From contig OX457053.1 in the NCBI GenBank assembly GCA_949752735.1, forward strand, positions 26,463,797 to 26,527,796: a stretch of DNA of 64,000 nt, given 5' to 3'. A program made the position numbers and the translations under genes. Source of the stretch: Lumbricus terrestris (Eukaryota; Annelida; Clitellata; Crassiclitellata; Lumbricidae). This document shows positions 42,546 through 54,500 of the stretch, piece after piece; within the stretch, counting starts at the first letter, position 1; each line of letters starts with the position of its first letter. Below the pieces are notes generated by a model, which saw nothing but the letters and a program-made list of their open reading frames with translations, did no database searches and had not been told where the DNA came from.

Positions 42546-43316
42546 ATTACAATAGCGTCAACCACTCTGGCGATCTGCTTAGTGCTCATCCAGATAGTCA
42601 ACGGATTGCCATCATCAACAAGGCAAACGAAGTCAGCAGCTTCCGATGGCTCCTCGGTACCTCCATCTCCTCCTTCCCATACGGCAGCAGCACCAGCCCA
42701 CCTGAAGCTTCAGCAGCAGCAGCAACTCAAGAGAGACCGCTCACTGACGCTTCCATTCATCCACTCCGACGAACGAGTCTTGATAAGCAACACCTGGCCA
42801 CTGGAACCACCGATGTCACTCAGCGACCTAACACTCAACGCCACTGGGACCGACAAGAGATCTCCCAGGTCGGCCAGGTCCCCCGATCGTCAACCGCTAG
42901 GGCGGCCGGTGATGAGGAGTTCGGGCAGCAGCAGCCGCGGCCTCGTGCCTGCCTGCGAGAGCGTCAGTGAGTGGGCACAGCTGACGGAGGTGGAGGACGC
43001 GTGGGAGAAGCGCGTCAGCGTCGTGCAAGACTTCGACAACGGAAGCGGACCTCGAGTCAAGCAGTATTTCTACGAGACGTACTGCCACCGCCCGGCCGGG
43101 GTCTCTTCGGCCGCCGATCGACCCCCGTCGTGCGTCGGGACCGACGCCACCAACTACGATTCGGTCTGCTTAGAGAAGTACGTCTACGTGTACGGCAAGG
43201 TCCGCTACGCCGGGGAGAGCGAGGAACGCTGGACCTACGTGAAGATCAGAGCGTCGTGTAACTGCGCCGTCAGCCGGAAGAGCAACAACGACCGCAGGTC
43301 ATATGTCAGAGGTTAA
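42546..43316 (+). CDS. NT: Neurotrophin exon 2: prepro-neurotrophin (secreted growth factor)
   Basis: The acceptor is CTTTATAATTGCAG. With the ATG of exon 1 the protein has 257 residues, close to NGF and BDNF (about 240-250). It shows a signal peptide (residues 2-21, ITIASTTLAICLVLIQIV), a glutamine-rich prodomain with an N-glycosylation site N99-A-T, furin-type sites RSPR and RSAR (ending at 109 and 112), and a mature part of about 145 residues. KQYFYETYC matches KQYFFETKC of NGF and RWTYVKIRASCNC matches the AWRFIRIDTACVC strand. The six knot cysteines are C138, C181, C197, C209, C239 and C241. Spacings are 43, 16, 12, 30 and 2, against 43, 10, 12, 28 and 2 in NGF, so the C2-C3 loop is six residues longer. 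The receptor would be Trk/p75-like. Another frame at 42971 is a shadow. Confidence 0.95.
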   Translation: MTIASTTLAICLVLIQIVNGLPSSTRQTKSAASDGSSVPPSPPSHTAAAPAHLKLQQQQQLKRDRSLTLPFIHSDERVLISNTWPLEPPMSLSDLTLNATGTDKRSPRSARSPDRQPLGRPVMRSSGSSSRGLVPACESVSEWAQLTEVEDAWEKRVSVVQDFDNGSGPRVKQYFYETYCHRPAGVSSAADRPPSCVGTDATNYDSVCLEKYVYVYGKVRYAGESEERWTYVKIRASCNCAVSRKSNNDRRSYVRG

Positions 43317-44550
43317 ATGTCAGAGCTTATAACGAGGTCCGAACAGCCACCGATGAGTTTCATAGCAACCTTCGCAACGGTGAGGTAGACTGCTAGACCA
43401 ATGGTTTCCATCCCACCCATGGGCGCCCGCACATAGGGGCAAGACGGGGCACTTGCCCCCCCCACCCTGGAAAATTGAAACCTATTTTTCTCACTACTAA
43501 ACCTACTTTTGGGATTTATAACAAATTTCTTCGCATTAGAGAATTAAAAACCTACATTTTAACTAATACTTTTCGATTTTTAAAACAAATTTCCTTGCAA
43601 AAAGAAACAATTCATATTAGAAATGTTAAAAAGCGAAACTAAGAAATTTACATCAAGAGACCTCTATGAAAAATATCCATGCCCATGTTCTTAACTCCCT
43701 GATTTGCATTTTTTTACCTCTTGCCACAAATGTTTTAACCCTGACCATCGTATTTTGCCCCACCCTGCAAAAATTTCTGCGGGATCCCATGATTCAACCC
43801 CCTAAACAACTGGGCTAAATCTCTACCATACTCCTCCAAGGTCGGATTTTCCCCCCACCTCCCGGCCGGTCTCCCCCCCGCCTGACGTGAGTTTAGCTCA
43901 TTTCATATTCTGCTCTGTTTTTAACTGGACTCAAGTTGCACCCATTCTGAATAAGGAGAGGCCACCATGGGCGAAGTTTATCAGGGACTAGGGGGGGCTA
44001 AGCCCCCCCCAGAAGACCCAGATTCATTTTTTACCGTGTAAATGATATCTTTTCCCGGACTTAGACCCCCCAAACTCCGCCCATGGAGGCCACTGAACTA
44101 GACACCATGAAGCAGTAGGCTGCGTCGGAAAGCTGGTCATGCACTATGAGAAAGAGTCTCGTTTCATTGACGTTGCAATTTACATAAAATTTGTGTTCTT
44201 AATTCTTTTGCTAGGTTTATTCAGTTGACGGTATTCGTTAGGAAATGAAATGGTCCAGTGTAGTTAACCGACTCTAATTCTGGCTGATGTTCTACGCAGA
44301 GAATAATAGCCTAATAGGCCTACGTGTTTAAAAAAGAAACGCCCTTTTGGCCAATTTGGCCGTCCATGGGTAAATAATGGTGCATGTATTTCTGTGTGAA
44401 GCTTAGAGGTTCACCATTTCTACGACACTTTAGCCCAATTGGTCGCCGACGGCAAGACATTGCCACCGAGCTAGCCTACTAGGGTAAAGAGCTATTTTGT
44501 AAATCTGGGTAAATAAAGTTTCAGTGTTGCTGTATGTTTTGTCCGCAGGT
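43317..44550 (+). other. Neurotrophin 3' UTR and downstream region
   Basis: The nearest convincing poly(A) signal is AATAAA at 44512-44517 with a GT-rich stretch behind it (TTGCTGTATGTTTTGTCCG). If it is used, the 3' UTR is about 1.2 kb. The segment contains C-rich, transposon-like text (about 43425-44080, GCACTTGCCCCCCC and GGGGGGCTAAGCCCCCC), so an earlier end is possible. Confidence 0.35.
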
Positions 44551-44560
44551 GATCTTATTT

Positions 44561-44893
44561 AAGTGGTTCCCAACCCGTGGCCCAAAAGTGGCCCGCCAGG
44601 CCTAAACAAATGGCCCTCATATATCAAAGAACTAACCAAAAAATATATGAAAACTTGATAATTTAGACAGGATAGAACACATACTTATTTTATATTACAA
44701 AATATTTTATTTTGACGTCTGTAAATGACATCAAACATTCTATTTTGAATCAATTATAACAATTTTGTATGCTTTTAGTTAATTAAATTTTAGCCTTGTG
44801 GTTCCAAATGTCCCTCAACTATGAAAAAGTGGCCCTCGTGTTCTCCAACTTAGAAAAAGTGGCCCTACAGTCAAAAAAGGTTGGGAACCACTG
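44561..44893. mobile_element. hAT-type element, CAGTGGTTCCCAACC family, copy 1 (333 bp)
   Basis: AAGTGGTTCCCAACC (first base mutated) to GGTTGGGAACCACTG, with a perfect 8-bp target duplication TCTTATTT (44553-44560, 44894-44901). The interior has GTGGCCC repeats. No ORF. Confidence 0.88.
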
Positions 44894-45077
44894 TCTTATT
44901 TGCTAGGCAATATATATATATATATGCTACTGCAATTAACATCTGACTGACATCATACACTCCATGTATAATATTTGTATATTGCTAATGTGCAAAGCTT
45001 CTACAACGAAACGAATAATCTTGTTCTCAACATTTCTCGTCTTGTGCTTCAAAGATTAGTTCTATATTATTCATTTA

Positions 45078-45300
45078 TACAAATAATACAAGTATTTATA
45101 TAGAGCCTTTTCAATGAAACTACTCAGAGGTGCTTCCGACTCCAGCACGGCCAAAAGAACAGTTGCCAAGTGCTTACAGAATGTGTCAGAGAGTGACCCA
45201 AGGAACAGGTGCAGTTCAAGATGGAGGTCATTCCATACAGCAGGGACAACCACAGAAAAAAGCACGGTCGCACATCATGGAGGGTTTAACTGCTTAATTG
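45078..45300 (-). repeat. Copy of the CTACTCAGAGGCGCTC dispersed repeat
   Basis: Same block order as 4130-4300: TATTTATATAGAGCC, CTACTCAGAGGTGCTTCCGA, CAGCACGGCCAAAAGAACAG, AGAATGTGTCAGAGAGTGACC and GGAACAGGTGCAG. Non-coding. Confidence 0.55.
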
Positions 45301-45523
45301 CAACAAAGCATCTCATAGTAATTCCCTGAATAACATGAGAATGACGAACAAAGTCCCGAGTTGCACTTGGCTGTGTACAGTGAAGTGGCAAAAAAGCTGT
45401 GGAACGTCTTATCCACAAAACTTCTATAACAGCACTTTTGTATAGTAGGCCTTTTTAATATGCAAAGCATAAAGCCATGATTGAGGTGTAATTGTAGGCA
45501 AAGACAACAACGTATCACAAAGG

Positions 45524-45690
45524 GTGCCCTTGAATTAACTTTGAAGAAGGATGCCTTTGAATTAACTCTGAAGAAGGGTACCTTTGAAATAACTTTGAAG
45601 AAGGGTGCCTTTGAATTAACTTTGAAGAAGGGTGCCTTTGAATTAACTCTGAAGAAGGGTGCCTTTGAATTAACCGACCCTTTTAACAGC
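45524..45690. repeat. 30-bp tandem repeat, about 5 copies
   Basis: GGTGCCTTTGAATTAACT plus TTGAAGAAG, repeated with small changes. It gives a KGAFELTLKK periodic frame on the plus strand that has no recognisable context and is probably not a gene. Confidence 0.9.
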
Positions 45691-46270
45691 AGAGTAACAA
45701 AATAGTATATGAACACTTTTAGTATTTCTCTGCACTTGGAGTAAAACAGCCAAGTTCATGCTTAGTACCGTACATAAAAAGCCAGTGCATGACACCGCTA
45801 ATGTACATTCATTTACCATCAGCTGTATCAAATGTTGTACATTTTGTAAATAAAGAATTTTTCAGATTCATAATTTTGTTAATAAAACAACAACAAATTC
45901 TTGAAATTTATAAAACATTAAAATGGCCAAGGTGTCAATGACAGGCAAAACGCGAATTCAGACATTTCGTGAGCAGGGTCTTGAAGCCAAGATAATAATC
46001 ACCACATTCTCTGATAAACAGTGAGAGCGAAGAAATTAAGTACTTCTCTGCACTTTAGTAAAACTGCCAAGTTCATGCTACATAAAACTTACGCATATGA
46101 CACCACGATTATACGTTCATTTACTGTTTATGAGTGCATACTCGGTACTTAGCAATTTCTCGGTACTTAGTAAAGCCATGTTGTGGGAATTGGCTTATTC
46201 ACTCGTTTGCTTCATTAAAACAATAATTAACGACAAGTCTCAGTCACCATTTTCACAGTAAAAGTTTATT

Positions 46271-46533
46271 CAGTGGCGTAGACAAGGTCGGTTTCGGTGG
46301 GTTAAACCCCCATTGGTCTAGGAAAAAGTTTTTTAAAAGGTTATTTATCCACTTAAATAAGAAAAAAACAAAACAATTGCTTGTAGCAACAATTGTTTTC
46401 TTACTTTATTCCCTTTGTAACTTTGTTCCCTTTTTATTTACTGTAATACTGTTGGGTTGGAGCCAGAAAGGGCATCCGGCCAGGTCATAAAACCCCCAAC
46501 CCCGCCCATCATAAATTCCTGGCTACGCCACCG
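46271..46533. mobile_element. MITE with CAGTGGCGTAG ends, copy 2 (263 bp)
   Basis: CAGTGGCGTAGACAAGG to CCTGGCTACGCCACCG. The interior closely matches the copy at 19818. The flanks no longer show a clear duplication. Confidence 0.75.
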
Positions 46534-46814
46534 AAAAGTTACATACAAGCCTACGGAGCTATCAACATAAAAATCAGACTTGAAACATATAAGAATCAAT
46601 AAGAAATGTAAGCAGCAGAAATCTTTGCTAGCTTCTCTCTACTTACTTATATGCATGATTAATTACCGGGTAAGTCGACCATTCCTGATTAGTTTCTGCT
46701 CCTTGATCATCAGCTAATTAAACTGCTTTACACTCTAGAATGTTCATTCTTTAAACAATGGCAACACGTCGCAAATTATCATATATGTAACATCGTATTG
46801 TACTAAGACATTTA

Positions 46815-47090
46815 AACAGTACCTCTAATAAGGTGAACCATTTAGAGGCGCTTCCAGTGCGCAAGGCAAGAAATAGGTTCTGAGAAAAGAAAGTGAGGGG
46901 ATGCATTACCAACTAGAATTTGAGGGCGAGTACCGTAGATGGGGACAGCATATTCCAAAGAAAGGAATCATTTGAGTTGAAGGACCGGGATTGAGCCATA
47001 GCTGTTTTAGTAGGGGGAACTAGATCAAATCTGTTTAAAGAACAAAGTGGACGATACGAGGAGGCTGACAGAGGTCCGTGAATTACAGCA
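46815..47090. repeat. Dispersed repeat related to 12040-12350
   Basis: CATTTAGAGGCGCTTCCAGTG, then TTCTGAGAAAAGAAAGTGAGG and GGATGCATTACC. Its right end is cut by the hAT element at 47098. Confidence 0.4.
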
Positions 47091-47097
47091 CCTAGAC

Positions 47098-47404
47098 CAG
47101 TGGTTCCCAACCCGTGGCCCGCGGGCCAAAAGTGGCTCGCCATGCCTCAAAATGGCCCTCATCTCTCAGAGAATTAACAAAAATATGTAAAAATTAACAA
47201 TTTGGACAGGATAGAACACATAATGATTTTTCTATTACAAATTAATTCGATGTCAATAAATAACATCAAACATTCTATTTTGATTCAATTATAACAATTT
47301 TATGCTTTCAGTTAATTAAATTTTATCCTTGTAGGCTGTAGCCCCCTAATGTCCTTCAACTAAGAAAAAGTGGCCCTATAGTAAAAAAAGGTTGGGAACC
47401 ACCG
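47098..47404. mobile_element. hAT-type element, CAGTGGTTCCCAACC family, copy 2 (307 bp)
   Basis: CAGTGGTTCCCAACCCGTGG to AGGTTGGGAACCACCG. The flanks ACCTAGAC and GGCTAGAT share CTAGA, an eroded duplication. Interior as in copies 1 and 3. Confidence 0.8.
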
Positions 47405-47488
47405 GGCTAGATGTTTGGGGCCAGACTCCGCTGTGCTGGAGAGAAACCTGATCACCGGTATCGATTAATTAAAAAGTTCAGCATTATT

Positions 47489-47710
47489 TATTTATTTCTC
47501 CATTTCTATAGCGCCCCTTCAAGCTCTCTACTCAGCGGCGCTCCCGACTACAGCACAGACACTGCATCGCAGTTCCACGCCGAAGCGCCCGAGCAACTGC
47601 GCATAAAAGACATGCTCAAGGTCCCTACGAGGCGGCTTGCGGTGGATTCGAACCTGCAACCCTCCGGCTGCAAAGCAACGAGCACACCAACTACACCACT
47701 GCGCCCCACA
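47489..47710 (-). mobile_element. tRNA-derived SINE (family 1), minus-strand copy
   Basis: On the minus strand it reads GTGGGGCGCAGTGGTGTAGT, then GGTTGCAGGTTCGAATCC (B box), and further on GGGAGCGCCGCTGAGTAG and GGGGCGCTATAGAAA. Some body blocks differ from the copies at 5905 and 24615, so it may be a subfamily. Confidence 0.8.
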
Positions 47711-48076
47711 AGGCCATCACATACCGCCTTCCAAGGCTATTCCACAGAAAATAATCAGAACGCACTTTCCTACTGGCCATCGTCCGTAACGCCGTGCGCC
47801 GCTAATTCCGACGCGACGTTGCTCAGATAGTTCGGATCCGGATACCCGTGTCCGCTCGCGTCCGTCATCTCCGTCTTGTGATGGATCTCGTTCCAGACGA
47901 CAACGTCCGGTTCGCCGGTCGTCACGGATGTCCCGATCGTAAACGTGAGTCGACGTCTCCATGCGTCCATCAACAGCGACAGCACCTGAACGTGTGACAT
48001 GTTAAGCGCCTTCGTGAGATTCTTGTTAAAGCGCTATATAAATTGTCATATACAAACATGCATACATACATTAACC

Positions 48077-48505
48077 CAGTGGTTCCCAACCCGTGGCCCG
48101 CCAGGCCTTAAAAATGGCCCTTATAATATCTCAAAGAACTAACCAAAAAATATATGAAAACTTGATCATTTAGACAGGATAGAACACATAATTATTTTCT
48201 ATCACAAAATATTTTATTTTGACGTCTGTAAATGACATCAAACATTCTATTTTGAATCAATTATAACAATTTCGTATGCTTTCAGCTAATTAAATTTTAG
48301 CCCTATGGCCCCCTAATGTCCTTCAACTAAGAAAAAGTGGCCCTCGTGTTCTCCAACTTAGAAAAAGTCTCATGTTCTCCAACTTAGAAAAAGTCTCATG
48401 TTCTCCAACTTAGAAAAAGTCTCATGTTCTCCAACTTAGAAAAAGTCTCATGTTCTCCAACTTAGAAAAAGTGGCCCTACAGTCAAAAAAGGTTGGGAAC
48501 CACTG
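48077..48505. mobile_element. hAT-type element, CAGTGGTTCCCAACC family, copy 3 (429 bp)
   Basis: CAGTGGTTCCCAACCCGTGG to AGGTTGGGAACCACTG, with a perfect 8-bp target duplication CATTAACC (48069-48076, 48506-48513). Inside, a 26-bp unit (TCTCATGTTCTCCAACTTAG plus AAAAAG) has expanded to about four copies, which explains the extra length. Confidence 0.9.
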
Positions 48506-48513
48506 CATTAACC

Positions 48514-50100
48514 CTTTAACGACCAGCTACATATGTTTACCATGCATTCCAGAACACGATGGTCCTGAACCCTTTATACGCTAGTGGCAAAATATATTTG
48601 CCGTTGCATGCGATATACCAAACAACTAACGTACGGTATTTTGCCAGTAACCTAATGCATGTGGATTCACAAGATGTCACTACGAGATACCGTTTAACAG
48701 AAAAAATCAAAACAGGGTACATAATGAAGACCTCATCGATGTCTAGTGTAGTATGAGCAGCTAGTGGCAAATATGTTGTCACCACTTACTTTTTTATTGA
48801 TTTCAATTCAACAATATTATACGCTTGATTACTTTCGCATTCATAATATGTATTTATACTAACTGTGCCTGCCCTGGGCGCTTCTCGCTTATAAAGGGTT
48901 AACGCAAATGGATATTCAGCCTGGATCTATTTCGCACTAACTAAGAAACAATGGAGGCGCCGGGGATACAATTTCAGCGGGTCGTGTCCTGGTCATGGGA
49001 GCTGTTTTAGCAGGTCAAAGAAATTAAATGTAAAGAGGATATATAACAATTTCCAATTAATTTCTGGCAGGTCGTAAGGTAGGTCAATGGTAAGACATAT
49101 GTCGACTGAACTATGCTGGCATCACCACAAAGAAAGTAATTGGAATTGCAGTTCGCCATGAGCCGACGATCTTAAAAGTGTACTGAGCTGCAGAGTATCC
49201 AGGAAACGCCATCAGTTAAGGATGTAAGTATGAAAGAACACAATATTACAAAAGTCATAACAACATCAACTGAGCATAGATCTATCCATCTAACTTGATT
49301 AGAACAGAAACAACTCCAAGATGAATATATCAGTATCAAAGAAACAGGTCTCTAATACATCCTTCAGTACCAAAGGAATGAGCTCAATACCTAGGAAACA
49401 AACTGGTATGAACAAATGTGCACATACATAACTGATGCCTGATACACGCAACTTTAATGCACACTCCAAATGAATTTGTGCAACAAGGTAACACATGGAG
49501 AAACCTGCAGAATAACTGAAATGTTGGTAGACCAAGGTTTTTACCAAATTGGATCAACACCACGAATACTGGCCATATTAAAACTCGATGTGTTTTCATC
49601 ACACGAATGCTATTCACGTGACTTCATTAGTTTTTCTTTTCTGTCTTTATCTTATCCCTCTCACACTTGTCTATTATGTTCTGAAATTTTTTTCAATATT
49701 TAATTGCATAGTTTTATTATTTTGTGATCGTACACGCCGTAGATTGTACATGCCATAGATTGTACACGCCATAGATCATTCTCGTTCGATATTCCCGCAG
49801 TGCGTTTGCAGGCACCTACTTCCTTACCAACTTTTACCGCTTTCCATAAGAATATTCGCATGGCACAATGATTGCCAGCTGATGAGACGTTCTTATAAAG
49901 GTGCTACATAAATTGGTCCCAGAATAGATACCAGAGCATGAATGATACGATTAGAACTGACCTTTTGACCCTCATGGTTATTCGGTAGGTATCCAAAACG
50001 AGGGAATCCTCGGACTTTGTATGGACGACCTGGGTTAGGATGCATGTCACCCTGGACAGACCAAAACAAAATGTTAAAAGAATCAGATAAAGCACAACAG
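48514..50100. other. Non-coding stretch, nothing recognised
   Basis: No supported exon, element end or RNA gene. Short ORFs on both strands show no conserved motif. TACACGCCGTAGATTGTACA-type direct repeats occur at 49731-49780. Confidence 0.4.
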
Positions 50101-50106
50101 AATGCT

Positions 50107-50181
50107 GGCTAATGCATCAAAATATTACATATGAATGTATTGCATGTATGTGTGTGGGTATGCATGTATTCTATGTATGTG
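50107..50181. repeat. Degenerate TATG microsatellite, left of the palindrome
   Basis: ATGTATTGCATGTATGTGTG-type sequence ending in TATGTG right at the palindrome's edge. It continues on the far side (59525-59542 and 61921-62085). Confidence 0.7.
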
Positions 50182-50760
50182 AGTAGTGGATATATAGACA
50201 GTTGAAACTCACCTTCCCCCAGTAATGAGTGACAGTTCTACCTCACATCCCCCACCCACACAGCTGTAAGATTTCTACCTCACCTAAAAATAGATCTATG
50301 ACGTCACTGAGTTAGTGGCGCAGCCACGCCCCCTGTCCAATGACAGTCCCGCCTTGTCACTTGATCTGTCAATCAATTCTGCGCAGTGGCGGGCTAGCCC
50401 ACAACCAATCAGAATCCAAGGCTGTGTGCGGTCATGTATAACATGGACTAATCCATGTGCGCCGGGCAGCCCCAGACCTAACTCCTATCCAATAAAAATC
50501 TTCACATGCAATTCTATCGCCGCAGGCACAGTCATGTCAATCCAATTATTGTCCGTGTCATTGTAAGCATTATGCACTGGCATCGGAAACCGTTGTCACA
50601 TGTGGTTTAAATATTAACAGTCTGTGCGGTATACTGTTGATTCTCTCTCAACCCCCCAGGCTAGATGCAAATCAAATTATGGTCCGTACCTTCATCGGAT
50701 GCTGACAATAATCACATGTGAAAGTATTTTCGGCAGCATGCAAAGAGAAAATAGTTCTAG
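50182..50760 (+). promoter_or_regulatory. Outer arm segment with promoter-like motifs, left
   Basis: A perfect CRE TGACGTCA (about 50298-50305), a CACGCCCCC box and three forward CCAAT boxes (GTCCAATGAC, AACCAATCAG, ATCCAATAAA) lie within 250 bases, all pointing inward. The mirror copy is at 58936-59524. An 83-codon frame is identical in both arms, which shows how similar they are; I do not think it is translated. Confidence 0.5.
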
Positions 50761-51368
50761 TATATACATGAGAAATTTATCTTAAGTGAAAATTCTTAAA
50801 TTTTCCAAAACAGCTTTATTGTATTGTAAGTAGTTACATAACCATATGTTTTGGCTCACATGCATAAAAAATTTATCTTAAGTGAAAATTCTTAAATTTT
50901 TCAAAAGAGCTTTATTGTAAGTAGTTACATAACCATATGTTTTGGCTCACTTGCATAAAAAATTTATCTTAAGTGAAAATTCTTAAATTTTTCAAAAGAG
51001 CTTTATTGTAAGTAGTTGCATAACCACATGTTTTGGCTCACATGCATAAAAAAAAATTATCTTAAGTGAAAATTCTTAAATTTTTCAAAAGAGCTTTATT
51101 GTAAGTAGTTGCATAACCATATGTTTTGGCTCACTTGCATGAAAAATGTTGCAGGTGCATTCGATTTTTCAAAAGTCTTTAATTTAAGTAGTTGTACAAA
51201 CGCATGGATTGGATCACTTGCATGAAAAAGTTATCATAAGTGAAAATTCTTAAATTTTCCTAAACAGCTTTATTGTAAGTAGTTGCATAACCACATGTTT
51301 TGGCTCACATGCATAAAAAAATTTATCTTAAGTGAAAATTCTTAAATTTTTCAAAAGAGCTTTATTGT
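50761..51368. repeat. ~93-bp tandem array, left arm (about 7 copies)
   Basis: CTTAAGTGAAAATTCTTAAA begins units at 50781, 50877, 50968, 51061, 51234 (diverged neighbour before it) and 51327. Each also has AGCTTTATTGTAAGTAGTT and ATGTTTTGGCTCAC. Confidence 0.92.
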
Positions 51369-51369
51369 A

Positions 51370-51570
51370 CAAAATCCGCAGCGGGTGGCGGGCATGTGCT
51401 AGCGTTGGCGGCGGCGGCAGCAATGGACTAGCATGGGCTAGCATGGGTGGCGGCGGCAGCAATGGGCTAGCATGGGCGGCGGCGGCAGCCAAGGGCTAGC
51501 GTGGGCTAACCCCTGTGCGGCGGCAGCAATGGGCTAGCATGGACTAACCCCTGTGCCACAGTGGCAGGCC
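51370..51570. repeat. GCTAGC/GGCGGCGGCAGC minisatellite, left arm
   Basis: GC-rich repeats of GGCGGCGGCAGCAATGGGCT and AGCATGGG type in an otherwise A/T-rich arm. Mirrored at 58045-58245. Confidence 0.9.
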
Positions 51571-51584
51571 TGAGATATCCAACT

Positions 51585-54500
51585 TACCATGCAATTTCTA
51601 CAATTCCATACCAACTTACTTACTTATTCACAAAATTTCAGCAATTCAACAGCTTTACACGCGCACGTACATGGTCATATTTCTCATTTCTTCAAACCTG
51701 CAGTTCTTAATACTTGCATCTTTCAAATTATTATCCATGCAAATTCCACAATTTCATACCAACTTACTTTACTTTCTTGTAAAATTTCATCACTTCAACA
51801 CCTTCAGTCCTTAATACTTGCATCTTTCAACTTCTCAACCGCACAAATTCCACAATTTCATACCAACTTACTTACTTAATCACAAAATTTCAGCACTTCA
51901 ACAGCTTTACATGTGCACATACATGGTCATATTTCCATTTCTTCAATCCTCCAATTCTTAATACTTACATCTTTCAAATTCTCAACCATGCAAATTCGAC
52001 AATTTCATACCAACTTACTTACTTATTCACAAAAGTTCAACAATTCAACAACTTTACACATGCACATGCATGGTCATATTTCTTCAAACCGTCAGTTCTT
52101 AATACTTGCATCTTTCAAATTCTCAACCGTACAAATTCAACAATTTCATACCAACTTACATACTTATTCACAAAGTTTCAGCAATTCAGCAGCTTTACAC
52201 GTGCGCATACCTGGTCATATTTCTCATTTCTTCAAACCGTCAGTTCTTAATACTTGCATCTTTCAAATTCTCAACCGTGCAAAGTCCACAATTTCATACC
52301 AACTTACTTACTTATTCACAAAATTTCAGCACTTCAACAGCTTTACATGTGCACATACATGGTCATATTTCCATTTCTTCAATCCTCCAATTCTTAATAC
52401 TTGCATCTTTCAAATTCTCAACCATGCAAATTCGACAATTTCATACCAACTTACTTACTTATTCACAAAAGTTCAACAATTCAACAACTTTAGACATGCA
52501 CATGCATGGTCATATTTCTTCAAATCATCAGTTCTTAATACTTGCATCTTTCAAATTCTCAACCGTGCAAATTCAACAATTTCATACCAACTTACATATT
52601 TATTCACAAAGTTTCAGCAATTCAGCAGCTTTAACGTGCGCATACCTGGTCATATTTCTCATTTCTTCAAACCGTCAGTTCTTAATACTTGCATCTTTCA
52701 AATTCTCAACCGTGCAAAGTCCACAATTTCATACCAACTTACTTACTTATTCACAAAATTTCAGCACTTCAACAGCTTTACATGTGCACATACATGGTCA
52801 TATTTCCATTTCTTCAATCCTCCAATTCTTAATACTTACATCTTTCAAATTCTCAACCATGCAAATTCGACAATTTCATACCAACTTACTTACTTATTCA
52901 CAAAAGTTCAACAATTCAACAACTTTACACATGCACATGCATGGTCATATTTCTTCAAATCATCAGTTCTTAATACTTGCATCTTTCAAATTCTCAACCG
53001 TGCAAATTCAACAATTTCATACCAACTTACATATTTATTCACAAAGTTTCAGCAATTCAGCAGCTTTGCACGTGCGCATACCTGGTCATATTTCTCATTT
53101 CTTCAAACCGTCAGTTCTTAATACTTGCATCTTTCAAATTCTCAACCGTGCAAAGTCCACAATTTCATACCAACTTACTTACTTATTCACAAAATTTCAG
53201 CACTTCAACAGCTTTACATGTGCACATACCTGGTCATATTTCCATTTCTTCAATCCTCCAATTCTTAATACTTGCATCTTTCAAATTCTCAACCATGCAA
53301 ATTCGCCAATTTCATACCAACTTACTTACTTATTCACAAAAGTTCAACAATTCAACAACTTTACACATGCACATGCATGGTCATATTTCTTCAAATCATC
53401 AGTTCTTAATACTTGCATCTTTCAAATTCTCAACCGTGCAAATTTAACAATTTCATACCAACTTACATATTTATTCACAAAGTTTCAGCAATTCAGCAGC
53501 TTTACATGTGCACATACATGGTCATATTTCCAGTTCTTCAACCCTCCAATTCTTAATACTTGCATCTTTCGAATTCTCAATCATGCAAATTCAACAATTT
53601 CATACCAACTTACTTACTTATTCACAAAAGTTCAACAATTCAACAGCTTTACACATGCACATGCATGGTCATATTTCTTCAAATCGTCAGTTCTTAATAC
53701 TTGCATCTTTCAAATTCTCAACCACGCAAATTCGACAATTTCATACCAACTTACTTACTTATTCACAAAAGTTCAACAATTCAACAACTTTACACATGCA
53801 CATGCATGGTCATATTTCTTCAAATCGTCAGTTCTTAATACATGCATCTTTCAAATTCTCAACCGTGCAAATTCAACAATTTCATACCAACTTACTTACT
53901 TATTCACAAAAGTTCAACAATTCAACAACTTTACACATGCACATGCATGGTCATATTTCTTCAAATCGTCAGTTCTTAATACTTGCATCTTTCAAATTCT
54001 CAACCGTGCAAATTCAACAATTTCATACCAACCTACTTACTTATTCACAAAAGTTCAACAATTCAACAACTTTACACACGCACATGCATGGGCATATTTC
54101 TTCAAATCGTCAGTTCTTAATACTTGCATCTTTCAAATTCTCAACCGGTCAAATTCAACAATTTCATACCAACTTACATATTTATTCACAAAGTTTCAAC
54201 AATTCAGCAGCTTTACATGTGCACATACATGGACATATTTCCAGTTCTTCAACCCTCCAATTCTTAATACTTGCATCTTTCGAATTCTCAACCATGCAAA
54301 TTCGACAATTTCATACCAACTTACTTACTTATTCACAAAAGTTCAACAATTCAACAACTTTACACATGCACATGCATGGTCATATTTCTTCAAATCGTCA
54401 GTTCTTAATACTTGCATCTTTCAAATTCTCAACCGTGCAAATTCAACAATTTCATACCAACTTACTTATTTATTCACAAAGTTTCAGCAATTCAGCAGCT

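Noticed and set aside
42971..43261. 96-codon ORF in another frame of neurotrophin exon 2
   Set aside because: Arg/Gly-rich shadow frame of a GC-rich exon whose main frame is clearly a neurotrophin.
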